From Cyanobacteria bacterium QS_4_48_99 (GTDB lineage: Bacteria > Cyanobacteriota > Cyanobacteriia > Cyanobacteriales > Rubidibacteraceae), in assembly GCA_003021505.1 (NCBI GenBank), contig PXPT01000094.1:1-47046 (forward strand): a stretch of DNA of 47,046 bases, written 5' to 3'. Under the pieces are notes generated by a model that saw nothing but the letters and a program-made list of their open reading frames with translations, did no database searches and was not told the DNA's origin. Below, one piece after another: positions 7,263-14,381 of this stretch. Position 1 is the stretch's first letter, and each line of letters opens with the position of its first letter. A program made the translations under genes and the position numbers.

Positions 7263-9656
7263 CTAGACCACCTGATAAACAAACCCTAGCGTTGCCCAGG
7301 TATTGACATCGAGGACAACTGCATCGGAACCCGAATCTATCGTGTCGGAAGAAATGGCATGGGCTGCTTGCAAATCTTTCTGCAATGCTTGCGCGACTTT
7401 CAGAGGACTGACTAGATCGACAACTCGCTCTCCTTCTCCTTTGGGTTGAGGAGCAGCAGATAATGCCTTCAGTGTCTTAGTAAAAGGAGCAGTGCTGCCG
7501 AAGAGATAGATTTCTGCTATTCCCGCAGGACCAGGAACAATCCAGTCAAACGAAGTAGAGGGATCGGGAAAAAGCCGCGTTTCCCCTGGGGCAATCCTGG
7601 TATCTTGCTGTGTAGCCGTGCCGGTGGAAGTGTTTGATTTACTTGCCGTACGAGGAGAATAGAGAGTGATCGCATTACCACCAGAGTCAATCCCAAGTAA
7701 CATTACATAAAGTGGGCGCGCGCTATAGTTCTCTAGTCTATATCGAATCTGACTCCCAACCGAAACCCTGGGAACTTGCTCATAGAAATGGGAGAGTGGC
7801 AACTGAATGCGATCAAAAGAATTATCAGGGAGCGCGCGCAGTGTTTCTCGCCGAATGGTTTCTTTGTATTGCGGTGCCACTGTCTCCAGAGTGGCTCTCA
7901 TGCCCAGGCAAGACGAGCCTTCATTTTCAGTCAAGCGCCACAGCTTCGCTGCCAGCATCGTGGTTAGTTCTGGAACTAATCGCTCTACGGCTGACTTGAC
8001 TGCTTCACCATTGGCTACTGCCGTACTGGGAATGGGAACGCTCCCGACTGAAAACAGTCCATAACCTTCTGGTGAGGGGAGCTTGCTCTTCTGTGAACTG
8101 GAGGTATCAGGCTGGAGATTGGCAGCTACAGATGCCGCTTGAACTTCTTTCACTTTGCCAAACAAACAATCCGCCGATTGCTTCCCCGCCGAAACCACGG
8201 ATGAGACAGCAGCACTATTGGAGAAAGCACTAGTCGCATCTACCCGCTCGATCTTCCCCAAACTAGCATCGAGAGCCACAACTAAACCGGGATTGCGAGG
8301 AAGTACCCGGATTGATTCTTGTACTAGTTGTCCTGGATGCAGTTGAAAATCCTCACTAGCTGTCTGCTCAGCCAGTTGTGCTTTTGCTGTCAGTCCCTTG
8401 CGTGAGGCAATTCGTAGCTTAGTCCCCTTCACTCTTCTGCTCCCCGCGTCCCCGCGTCCCCGCGTCCCCGCGTCATCTTTCTCCTCCACTCCTGCGCTTC
8501 TCTGCTCCCCCACACTGCCCGATTTTTCCGAGAATAGGGTAAAGCGGGAATTGTCTCCGTAATACTCCAGAACCGTTGCGGGTAGTCCCGTTAGCTTGAG
8601 TTCCACTGTTTTGCTATTTTCTTCCACTGCTGTCACTACCCCATCTGCTCCTGGATTGTGAGGCATTAGGTGATAGGTGAACAGAGGTTGTTTACCATTG
8701 CTTTCCCCTTGCAACTGGGGTTGCTGCTGTGTCCCCATGAAATGCTCAATTGCCTGTGAGGTTTGCATGAGGCTGATTTGCACAGTGCTAGCTGGGGTGG
8801 TTTCCCAAAGAGATTGAGTGAGAGCGTAGGTGAATAAGCCCGCGCTAAAGCCACGCCACTGCACTTCTGTTGCGGGTTGATCTTCTCCTGCGGCTGCCAG
8901 TACCGTACCCGGAATTTGCTTATTGTGTTTCTGTGAAGTATGAATGCGCTGCAAAAGTGCCTCTTGAGAAGCCCGTTCCTCGCTTGCTGGTAGTTCTGCG
9001 GGAGACTTGGGGCAGGAGCGCACTTGCAGATTGCCTTGGAGGATTTGACCTGTCCTGGTGTGGCTTGTATCTAGCACCATTGTCACTTTGTCAGTGGCAA
9101 GCGATCGCGCCAGTAACATCAGTGTTTCCTCAGACACCTCATTCTTGGCTTCGCTAATACCATCAACTGGAACTAAGCTGTTTGTTAGGCGATAGTTGCC
9201 AGTTTCTGTCTCGCTGGACTGAGCAGCATGGGATGAGTGCGGAATTTTGATACGGCTACCATAGCCACTGTAGTGAAAAACCACCACATCCTCTTCTCCC
9301 GCCTGTTTGATCAGATGTTCTACAAAAGCCGTCTCAATTTTCTCTCGCGTTGCGGAAGCGTCTGTTATTGTGTATACATCGTGGGAATGAAACCCAAAGC
9401 GATAAATTAGCAGTTCCCGCTGACGTTCCACATCTGTAATGCAACCTTTGAGATTAGCGCTTTGAGGATACTGATTGATTCCTACCAGTAGCGCCAATTT
9501 TCTAGGGTGGGGTTGTGCTAGTGTCTGGGCATAGCGTTTCACCTCAACTGCTGTAGCGCGGTCGATACCTAAAATTGATAGCACTGTTTCGCTTCCCCCT
9601 AGTGCCAGCAGCACTACCCCAGCCTTTTGCAGAAAAGTCCGCCGATCAAGTTCCAT
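7263..9656 (-). CDS. Caspase-family (orthocaspase) protein, YS variant, predicted proteolytically inactive
   Basis: A protein of about 797 residues. The N terminus (MELDRRTFLQK followed by a hydrophobic run) looks like a twin-arginine or lipid-type export signal. A caspase p20 fold follows: ALLVGINQYP, then HYSGYGS about residues 128-134, then LDTSHT about 195-200. In active caspase-family enzymes these motifs are HxSGHG and DxCHS; here the catalytic His is Tyr and the catalytic Cys is Ser (Y132 and S198 from this start). The C-terminal half has RVSVGSQIRYRLENYSARPLY and LYVMLLGIDSGGNAITLYSP, resembling the DUF4384 module found on bacterial caspase proteins. An alternative TTG start at 9674 would add six residues. 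A repeat-derived insert lies near 8440-8520. Confidence 0.88.
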   Translation of the reverse strand: MELDRRTFLQKAGVVLLALGGSETVLSILGIDRATAVEVKRYAQTLAQPHPRKLALLVGINQYPQSANLKGCITDVERQRELLIYRFGFHSHDVYTITDASATREKIETAFVEHLIKQAGEEDVVVFHYSGYGSRIKIPHSSHAAQSSETETGNYRLTNSLVPVDGISEAKNEVSEETLMLLARSLATDKVTMVLDTSHTRTGQILQGNLQVRSCPKSPAELPASEERASQEALLQRIHTSQKHNKQIPGTVLAAAGEDQPATEVQWRGFSAGLFTYALTQSLWETTPASTVQISLMQTSQAIEHFMGTQQQPQLQGESNGKQPLFTYHLMPHNPGADGVVTAVEENSKTVELKLTGLPATVLEYYGDNSRFTLFSEKSGSVGEQRSAGVEEKDDAGTRGRGDAGSRRVKGTKLRIASRKGLTAKAQLAEQTASEDFQLHPGQLVQESIRVLPRNPGLVVALDASLGKIERVDATSAFSNSAAVSSVVSAGKQSADCLFGKVKEVQAASVAANLQPDTSSSQKSKLPSPEGYGLFSVGSVPIPSTAVANGEAVKSAVERLVPELTTMLAAKLWRLTENEGSSCLGMRATLETVAPQYKETIRRETLRALPDNSFDRIQLPLSHFYEQVPRVSVGSQIRYRLENYSARPLYVMLLGIDSGGNAITLYSPRTASKSNTSTGTATQQDTRIAPGETRLFPDPSTSFDWIVPGPAGIAEIYLFGSTAPFTKTLKALSAAPQPKGEGERVVDLVSPLKVAQALQKDLQAAHAISSDTIDSGSDAVVLDVNTWATLGFVYQVV
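8440..8518. repeat. CCCCGCGT tandem repeat and C/T-rich units inside the caspase gene
   Basis: Four copies of CCCCGCGT lie at 8442-8473, followed by TCTCCTCCACTCC and TGCTCCCCC units. The block is read in frame as a charged Gly/Arg/Asp-rich linker with DAGTRGRGDAGSRR. It is the same repeat class that interrupts mutL. Confidence 0.6.
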
Positions 9657-10340
9657 ATCTGCTTTGAGTTGCAACTTCTTCTGCTATCAGCCTACCAGGA
9701 ATCCTCGCTGAGGCGAGTGATCGCTTCGGGCAGCCTCGCTTTCAGTAGAAACCGCTGCATAACTGTTGAAACTTTTGGGTTGAGCTAGTCGTCGTTTTAG
9801 ACACTTCCAGGCTCTTGGCTGTTCGCTACGTTTTCCCGCTTCTAAAAAATCACACCTAAATTAAACATAATATACACATATATAAATCTTTACTTACACC
9901 CAGCCAAAGCGTGTGGATGCCAAGCTTGGAAATGTTAGTTACAGGATGGAATCCTAGTTACTAAATTCAGAAATCCTGAAACAGAATGATTAAGTTGAGT
10001 TCTCAGGATTTGAGGTAGTAACTGATGAGAATCAACCCAGGAAATTAAGCTCAGTTTTTGCGGTCAAGTTCCAGTTTGCTAAAGGTGACTGAGTAAAAAA
10101 ATCGCATCACCCAAAAGTAGAAGTTTTTAAAAAGCACTGACTGTTATACATTTCGCTTTTTGCAACGCAAGACGCGAACAATAGTCGGGTGCAAGCCCCA
10201 CAGGAGAATATTATAGGCGCGACAATGCAATTATTTTGATTGCTTAACTGCGCTTTGCGTTCTCCATTTGGTGGCAGAAAAACTTCTTAATTTAGCAAAC
10301 ACAGTAGCAATCTCGACAGTTTTTTAGAGGTGTTAGAGCA
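9657..10340. other. Long intergenic region upstream of the glycine-rich array
   Basis: 684 bp without a convincing gene, between the divergent caspase gene and G1. It contains the 74-bp element at 9854-9927 that recurs upstream of scyA, and then about 410 bp of AT-rich sequence that could be a long 5' leader. A small hairpin (GGG-TGCAAG-CCC) is visible near 10190. No RNA family was recognised. Confidence 0.5.
9854..9927 (+). promoter_or_regulatory. Conserved upstream element, copy 1 (before glycine-rich array)
   Basis: This 74-bp segment aligns without gaps to 14382-14455 upstream of scyA; I count 55 identical positions. The best-conserved parts are ACCTAA-TTAAACA, TAAATCTTT-CTT and ACCCA-C-AAAGC, followed by GATGC. 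A conserved non-coding block in front of two adjacent plus-strand operons points to a shared promoter or activator site. The exact -10/-35 boxes are not assigned. Confidence 0.65.
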
Positions 10341-11066
10341 ATGGCAGAAAGCCAAGAAAACAGTAACCCATTCGCAGAAGGAAACGGCTCCAGTGGTGGC
10401 AGCTCCATTGGCGGTTCCGGTGGTGGCAGCTCCGTTGGCGGTCCCAGTGGTGGCAGTTCCGTTGGCGGTAACATTCCAGCCCTAGCTGGTGACGGTACTC
10501 CGTCCTTCATTGGCGAAGCCCCATCAACTGATAGTGCCGGTGGGATTAACAACGAAACCAATGGCAATGGCAATTGGTACCTAGCCGGGGAAAACCAAAC
10601 CGAAGGTAACGGCAACTGGTACTTCGCTAGTGGCAACGAAACCACAGGCAATGGCAACTGGTACCTCGGTAGCGATAATGCTACCACTGGCAATGCCAAT
10701 AGACCGAGCGGCAGTGGCAACGACATAACTGGTAACGGTAATAGACCCAGTGGTGATGACAACAGCATTACTGGCAACCGCGTCGCTACAACCGAGGATG
10801 GCAAAACCATCTATGGTAATGGCGATCGCTTCTTCGAGATGGACGGCAGCGGCAACATGACCCTGGTTAGCGACGAAGAAGCCACTCCCTCGATGTATAG
10901 CGAATCCGACTACAGTGGCGTAGTTGGTAGCTCTTCTGGTGAGGGTGAAGCATCTGCCAGTGGGAACGAAATTCCTTTCGATGCTTCCAGCGCCATGGGC
11001 GGTGGAGATAGCTCCTCTGGGGGTGGCAGTCCCTTCGGAGGCGGCGGCGACGCAATGATGATGTGA
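10341..11066 (+). CDS. Glycine-rich array protein G1, with 14-residue GNGNWY repeats
   Basis: A 241-residue low-complexity protein beginning MAE, without signal peptide, membrane segment, Cys or His. Residues 1-50 are Gly/Ser-rich (GGSSIGG, GGSSVGG). Residues 75-172 are seven consecutive 14-residue units starting GNGN at 75, 89, 103, 117, 131, 145 and 159; the first three carry GNGNWY, and later units drift to GNGNRPSG and GNGDRFF. The C terminus is Gly/Ser-rich and ends GGGGDAMMM. GNGN-W/Y repeats of this kind suggest a beta-solenoid or fibrous fold, which is inference. It is the first of five paralogues on the same strand. A purine-rich site (AGAGGTG) lies shortly before the ATG. Function unknown; a sheath or matrix protein is my guess. 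Confidence 0.85.
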   Translation: MAESQENSNPFAEGNGSSGGSSIGGSGGGSSVGGPSGGSSVGGNIPALAGDGTPSFIGEAPSTDSAGGINNETNGNGNWYLAGENQTEGNGNWYFASGNETTGNGNWYLGSDNATTGNANRPSGSGNDITGNGNRPSGDDNSITGNRVATTEDGKTIYGNGDRFFEMDGSGNMTLVSDEEATPSMYSESDYSGVVGSSSGEGEASASGNEIPFDASSAMGGGDSSSGGGSPFGGGGDAMMM

Positions 11067-11131
11067 TCGTTAGTAACCACCGCGATCGCACCATTCACTG
11101 TTGACAATTCTACTGGAGATCTCGAAGAACA

Positions 11132-11884
11132 ATGGCAGAAGAAAATAACAACGCTTCTAATCAGGCTCCCATGAGTGGCGGTAACTCCGGAGGCAGCGAT
11201 ACCCCCACCAACCCCTTCGCTGGTGGTGGCATTCCCGACTTCGGAGGAGGTAGCACCAGCCCGACAGGAGGCAGCGCTAGCACTCAAGGTAGTGGCTCCA
11301 TGGGCGGTGGCTCCATGGGCGGTGGCTCCATGGGCGGTGGCTCCATGGGCGGTAGCTCCCAAGGCAGTGCCTCCCAAGGTAGTCCCGCTTTTGCAGCCAG
11401 CGGCAGCCCGATAGAAGGCAGCAGTGGCTCCCAAGGTGGCGGCTCTATGGGCAGCGGCTCAGCTAGCGGTGAAGGTGAATACGAATGGGATATAGAAGGA
11501 AGCGAGTCCCAAGGTAACGGCTCTATGGGTGGCGGCCCCCAGGGTGGCAATCCCTTCGGAGGCGGCGGTTCCATGGGCGGCGGCTCCATGGGCGGTGGCT
11601 CCATGGGCGGCGGCTCCATGGGCGGTGGCTCCATGGGCGGCGGCTCCATGGGCGGTGGCGGTGAAGAACCCGCGATCGTAGGAACGAATATCACCCTCAA
11701 TGTCTCTGGTGATGGCGAAGTTGAAGGCGAGCAGTTATCCATGGGCGAAGATGGCTCGGTTCCATACCTTGGAAACAACATCTCCCCCCTCAGCGATGAC
11801 GGTAGTTCCGAGAACTATGAATACGACTTAACCGGGGCTGAACAAAGTGCTTCCTCCGGTGGTGGCGAAGAAATGACGATGTAA
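11132..11884 (+). CDS. Glycine-rich array protein G2, with SMGGG repeats
   Basis: A 250-residue protein beginning MAEEN. It contains no Lys, Arg, His or Cys by my reading, so it is extremely acidic. Two blocks of SMGGG pentapeptides lie at about residues 56-74 (four units) and 147-176 (six units), giving a Met every fifth residue. NPF motifs (TNPFAGG, GNPFGGG) recur as in the other array members. Acidic aromatic segments GEYEWDIEG and NYEYDLTG follow, and the protein ends GGGEEMTM. Start: ATG at 11132 after ACTGGAG. It lies 65 bp after G1. No known domain; the shared start, tail and NPF motif make it a paralogue of its neighbours. Confidence 0.85.
   Translation: MAEENNNASNQAPMSGGNSGGSDTPTNPFAGGGIPDFGGGSTSPTGGSASTQGSGSMGGGSMGGGSMGGGSMGGSSQGSASQGSPAFAASGSPIEGSSGSQGGGSMGSGSASGEGEYEWDIEGSESQGNGSMGGGPQGGNPFGGGGSMGGGSMGGGSMGGGSMGGGSMGGGSMGGGGEEPAIVGTNITLNVSGDGEVEGEQLSMGEDGSVPYLGNNISPLSDDGSSENYEYDLTGAEQSASSGGGEEMTM
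11294..11358 (+). repeat. 15-bp tandem repeat, block 1 (SMGGG) in G2
   Basis: About four tandem copies of GGCTCCATGGGCGGT, nearly identical at the nucleotide level. Each copy adds five residues and keeps the frame. Confidence 0.9.
11568..11659 (+). repeat. 15-bp tandem repeat, block 2 (SMGGG) in G2
   Basis: Six tandem copies of GGCGGTTCCATG/GGCTCCATGGGCGGY, alternating only GGT and GGC at one position. The near identity points to recent expansion by slippage or unequal crossing-over. Confidence 0.9.
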
Positions 11885-11938
11885 TTTCGGTAATTTGCCA
11901 ACTGCAAACTCGACTGCATTCTGGAGGTATAAAAAGTA

Positions 11939-12823
11939 ATGGCAGAGAACAACAGCAGTTCTATGCAAGGCAACGCTAGCTCTCAAGGCTCTGGGGGTAG
12001 CACCGGCGGAATGGGTTTGTCAGGATTTGATGCCCTGCTAGACATTCCTAATTCTGGTATCGATAGCTATGAGGACATCTTCCCCGGTGGCGGCGGCGCT
12101 GGCGGTAGCTCCATGGGCAGTAGCTCGTTTGGCGACGGTGCTGGCGGCAGCTCCATGGGCGGCGGCTCCCAAGGTGGGAGTGGCGACCAACCATATGGTG
12201 GCAACCCCTGGGCAGGTTGGGATCCCGTCGAAGATGGCAATCCCTTCAGCGAGGGAGATAATTCCTCCGGTGGCACTTCCACTTCTACTGGTGGGGGAGC
12301 CGCTATGGGTGATAATTCCTCCGGTCCTGCAAGCGGCAGCAGCTCCTACGATTCCTTTCCCACTGGCGAGGAAGGCGCGATCGGTAATGACAGCGGGTAC
12401 TTTGTCAGCGATAACAACGGCAACTGGTACGTAAGCCAAGACGACAAGGTCGATGAGAATGACCTTCCTATTGAGGGTGGCAATCCCTTTGAGGGTGTTG
12501 GCGAGTCCATTCCTTCTGGCGAGGGAGGCGCTACGAGTGGCAGCAACTTCTCCGGTGGCGCTTCCACTTCTGCTGGTGAACAAGCCTCCATGGGTGACGA
12601 TGCACCTGAGATGGCAAGTGGCAGCAGCTCCTTCGATTCCCTTCCCAGTGGTGAGGAAGGCGTGATCGGTAATGACAGCGGGTACTTTGTCAGCGACAAC
12701 AACGGCAACTGGTACGTAAGCCAAGACGACAAGGTCGATGAGAATGACCTTCCTATTGAGGGTGGCAATCCCTTTGAGGGTGTTAGCAATCCCGCTTCTG
12801 ATGGCGGGGAAATGGCGATGTAA
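11939..12823 (+). CDS. Glycine-rich array protein G3, with a duplicated GNWY module
   Basis: A 294-residue protein beginning MAENNSSS. An N-terminal segment SGFDALLDIP-NSGIDSYEDIF matches LIGLPGIDSMQDIF of G4. A 95-residue unit is then repeated: each copy has SGYFVSDNNGNWYVSQDDK and ends GGNPFEGV. The NGNWY core links it to G1 and G5. The protein has only two Lys and no Arg, His or Cys, and ends GGEMAM. A good ribosome-binding site (GGAGGT) precedes the ATG at 11939, 54 bp after G2. Function unknown. Confidence 0.85.
   Translation: MAENNSSSMQGNASSQGSGGSTGGMGLSGFDALLDIPNSGIDSYEDIFPGGGGAGGSSMGSSSFGDGAGGSSMGGGSQGGSGDQPYGGNPWAGWDPVEDGNPFSEGDNSSGGTSTSTGGGAAMGDNSSGPASGSSSYDSFPTGEEGAIGNDSGYFVSDNNGNWYVSQDDKVDENDLPIEGGNPFEGVGESIPSGEGGATSGSNFSGGASTSAGEQASMGDDAPEMASGSSSFDSLPSGEEGVIGNDSGYFVSDNNGNWYVSQDDKVDENDLPIEGGNPFEGVSNPASDGGEMAM
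12379..12499 (+). repeat. Direct repeat, copy 1, in G3
   Basis: 121 bp almost identical to 12664-12784, offset by exactly 285 bp (95 codons). I see a single base difference in the part compared closely (GCGATAAC against GCGACAAC). Confidence 0.9.
12664..12784 (+). repeat. Direct repeat, copy 2, in G3
   Basis: Second copy of the unit at 12379-12499, encoding the GNWY module and the NPFEGV end. It marks a recent internal duplication. Confidence 0.9.
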
Positions 12824-12900
12824 TTGTCAGTAATTTGAGAAAGCATACGATTCCTTCGACAACTTTCTAGTTGTAGTGAAAAGCAATCCAGAAATACTCA

Positions 12901-13464
12901 ATGGCAGAAAACTACGGTAACTACGAATACGACCAAAATTCGGGCAGTGGCGAAGAAGCTGGAGGAAGCAGCTCCATGAGTGGTGGCTCCCAAGGCGGCG
13001 GTAGTCCCTTCGGGGGCGGCGGCAGCTCTATGGGTGGCGCTAGCTCCTTCGGAGGTGGCGGTTCCCAGGGCGGTAGTCCCTTCGGGGGCGGCTCCCAGGG
13101 TGGCCCCAGCTCCATGAGTGGTGGCTCCCAAGGTGGCGGTAGTCCCTTCGGGGGCGGCTCCCAGGGTGGCCCCAGCTCCATGAGTGGTGGCTCTCAAGGC
13201 GGCGGTAGTCCCTTCGGGGGCGGCGGCAGCTCTATGGGTGGCGCTAGCTCCCAAGACGAATACGATTACTCGAGCATTAGCGGTAGTTCGTCGGGAGGCA
13301 GTGGCTCCATGGGCAGCGGTAGTGGTCAGCAGATGCGCAACCCCTTCTCTAAACTGATTGGACTTCCCGGTATTGACAGCATGCAAGACATCTTCGAAGA
13401 CGCTGACATGGGTGGTGGTGACAACCCCTTCGCAGGCAGCGGCGGCGGAGAAATGACGATGTGA
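12901..13464 (+). CDS. Glycine-rich array protein G4, with 22-residue GGSQGG repeats
   Basis: A 187-residue protein beginning MAENYGNYEYDQ. Residues about 20-115 are Gly/Ser/Gln repeats built from GGSQGGGSPFGGG and GGPSSMSGG, with one 66-bp unit repeated head to tail (13075-13140 and 13141-13206). A tyrosine-rich acidic stretch (DEYDYSS) follows. A less biased C-terminal piece, RNPFSKLIGLPGIDSMQDIF, is shared with G3, and the protein ends GGGEMTM. It has one Arg, one Lys and no Cys. It lies 77 bp after G3. Function unknown. Confidence 0.85.
   Translation: MAENYGNYEYDQNSGSGEEAGGSSSMSGGSQGGGSPFGGGGSSMGGASSFGGGGSQGGSPFGGGSQGGPSSMSGGSQGGGSPFGGGSQGGPSSMSGGSQGGGSPFGGGGSSMGGASSQDEYDYSSISGSSSGGSGSMGSGSGQQMRNPFSKLIGLPGIDSMQDIFEDADMGGGDNPFAGSGGGEMTM
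13075..13206 (+). repeat. Two tandem 66-bp repeats in G4
   Basis: The unit beginning AGTCCCTTCGGGGGCGG is present at 13075-13140 and again at 13141-13206 with only a few third-position changes. It encodes 22 residues per copy. Confidence 0.85.
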
Positions 13465-13525
13465 TTATCGCTAAGTTAGCGATTTAGCACTTTCGACAAG
13501 TTTCTAGAAATAGGAGAAAGCAGCA

Positions 13526-14071
13526 ATGGCAGAAAACAATAGTAACTCCAGCGCAATGGGCGCAAATCCCTTTGGCGGCAGCTATCCCCTCGACGGCGAA
13601 GAATTCGCTGTTCCAGTGTACGACGATTACTTAGTCAAAGATGCTGATAACAACTTTTACCTAAGTAGCGACGAAAGCCCCGGCGGGGATGACACGCAAC
13701 TATATGATAGTGACAATCCCACCGGTGGTGCTGACATTCCCTCTGACATAGCAAGTGACGAGGGTACGTTCCAACCCGGTGAGTTCTCCTTTGGCAACAA
13801 TCCCTTTGCCAGTAGCGACTCCGAGAAGAAAGCCAGCGATGAGGAAGTTCCGCAATCCAGTGAGGCATCCTCTGGCGGCAATCCTATTCTCGAAGGAAAC
13901 GAAATCTCTGTCCCAGCGTATGGCGAAAACTTGGTCAACGATGAGCAAGGCAACTGGTATCTAAGTAGCGACGATAGTCCCAGTGATGACGACACGCAGC
14001 TATACGATAGTGACAGTCCCATGAGTGCCGGCGAAATTCCTTCCTTCGTTCAAACTGAAATTCTCGCATAG
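13526..14071 (+). CDS. Glycine-rich array protein G5, acidic, without the shared C-terminal tail
   Basis: A 181-residue protein beginning MAENNSNSSAMG with the NPF motif (ANPFGGS). It is less glycine-rich and more acidic than G1-G4. It is built from two similar halves: VYDDYLVKDADNNFYLSSDE then DDTQLYDSDNP, and AYGENLVNDEQGNWYLSSDD then DDTQLYDSDSP. The GNWYLSSDD core matches the GNWY module of G1 and G3. It ends EIPSFVQTEILA and so lacks the GGEM-M tail of the other four. The ATG at 13526 follows TAGGAGA, 61 bp after G4. Function unknown. Confidence 0.85.
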   Translation: MAENNSNSSAMGANPFGGSYPLDGEEFAVPVYDDYLVKDADNNFYLSSDESPGGDDTQLYDSDNPTGGADIPSDIASDEGTFQPGEFSFGNNPFASSDSEKKASDEEVPQSSEASSGGNPILEGNEISVPAYGENLVNDEQGNWYLSSDDSPSDDDTQLYDSDSPMSAGEIPSFVQTEILA

Positions 14072-14219
14072 TGCAGTATTCAGCAGCAGGTGAACTGGGC
14101 TACTTAGATCTCGGTGTTTGATAGCCACGTTCTACTGCTGCTGTACTTGCTGGGTTCAATTTCCTCTGTATTGTGCTACTCGCTAAGACTTAGGGCAGCA
14201 AGAGCAGCAAACACTTACT

Positions 14220-14315
14220 TATAGCAGTTCTCACTTAAGTGGAGTATACCTGAACTCCACTCTGACTAGTAATCGCATTCTGAATTTCTACCTTATGGGT
14301 CTAAGAACCGCTATA
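14220..14315. mobile_element. Candidate MITE-like foldback element
   Basis: The ends TATAGCAGTTCT (14220-14231) and AGAACCGCTATA (14304-14315) are inverted repeats with one mismatch. Inside is a perfect 8-bp hairpin AGTGGAGT/ACTCCACT (14238-14245, 14254-14261). Short non-coding elements with AGAACCGCTATA-type ends resemble miniature inverted-repeat transposable elements of cyanobacteria. It could equally act as the terminator of the glycine-rich operon. Confidence 0.5.
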
Positions 14316-14381
14316 TATTAAGTTTTTATCTTGTTAAAAAACAAAAATCTGTATGTTCTCAACCATCTGAAAAGAAGTTAT

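Noticed and set aside
10180..10220. Possible riboswitch or group II intron signature in the G1 leader (GGGTGCAAGCCCC)
   Set aside because: Only a 3-bp stem is visible and no conserved core of a known RNA family could be matched.
11284..11781. Minus-strand frame of 165 codons with repeated PPMEPP
   Set aside because: It is the complement of the SMGGG repeats of G2; the periodic GC-rich code leaves the opposite strand open by chance.
12038..12724. Minus-strand frame of 228 codons opposite G3
   Set aside because: Shadow of the G3 repeat; it shows the same duplication and has no ribosome-binding site or family match.
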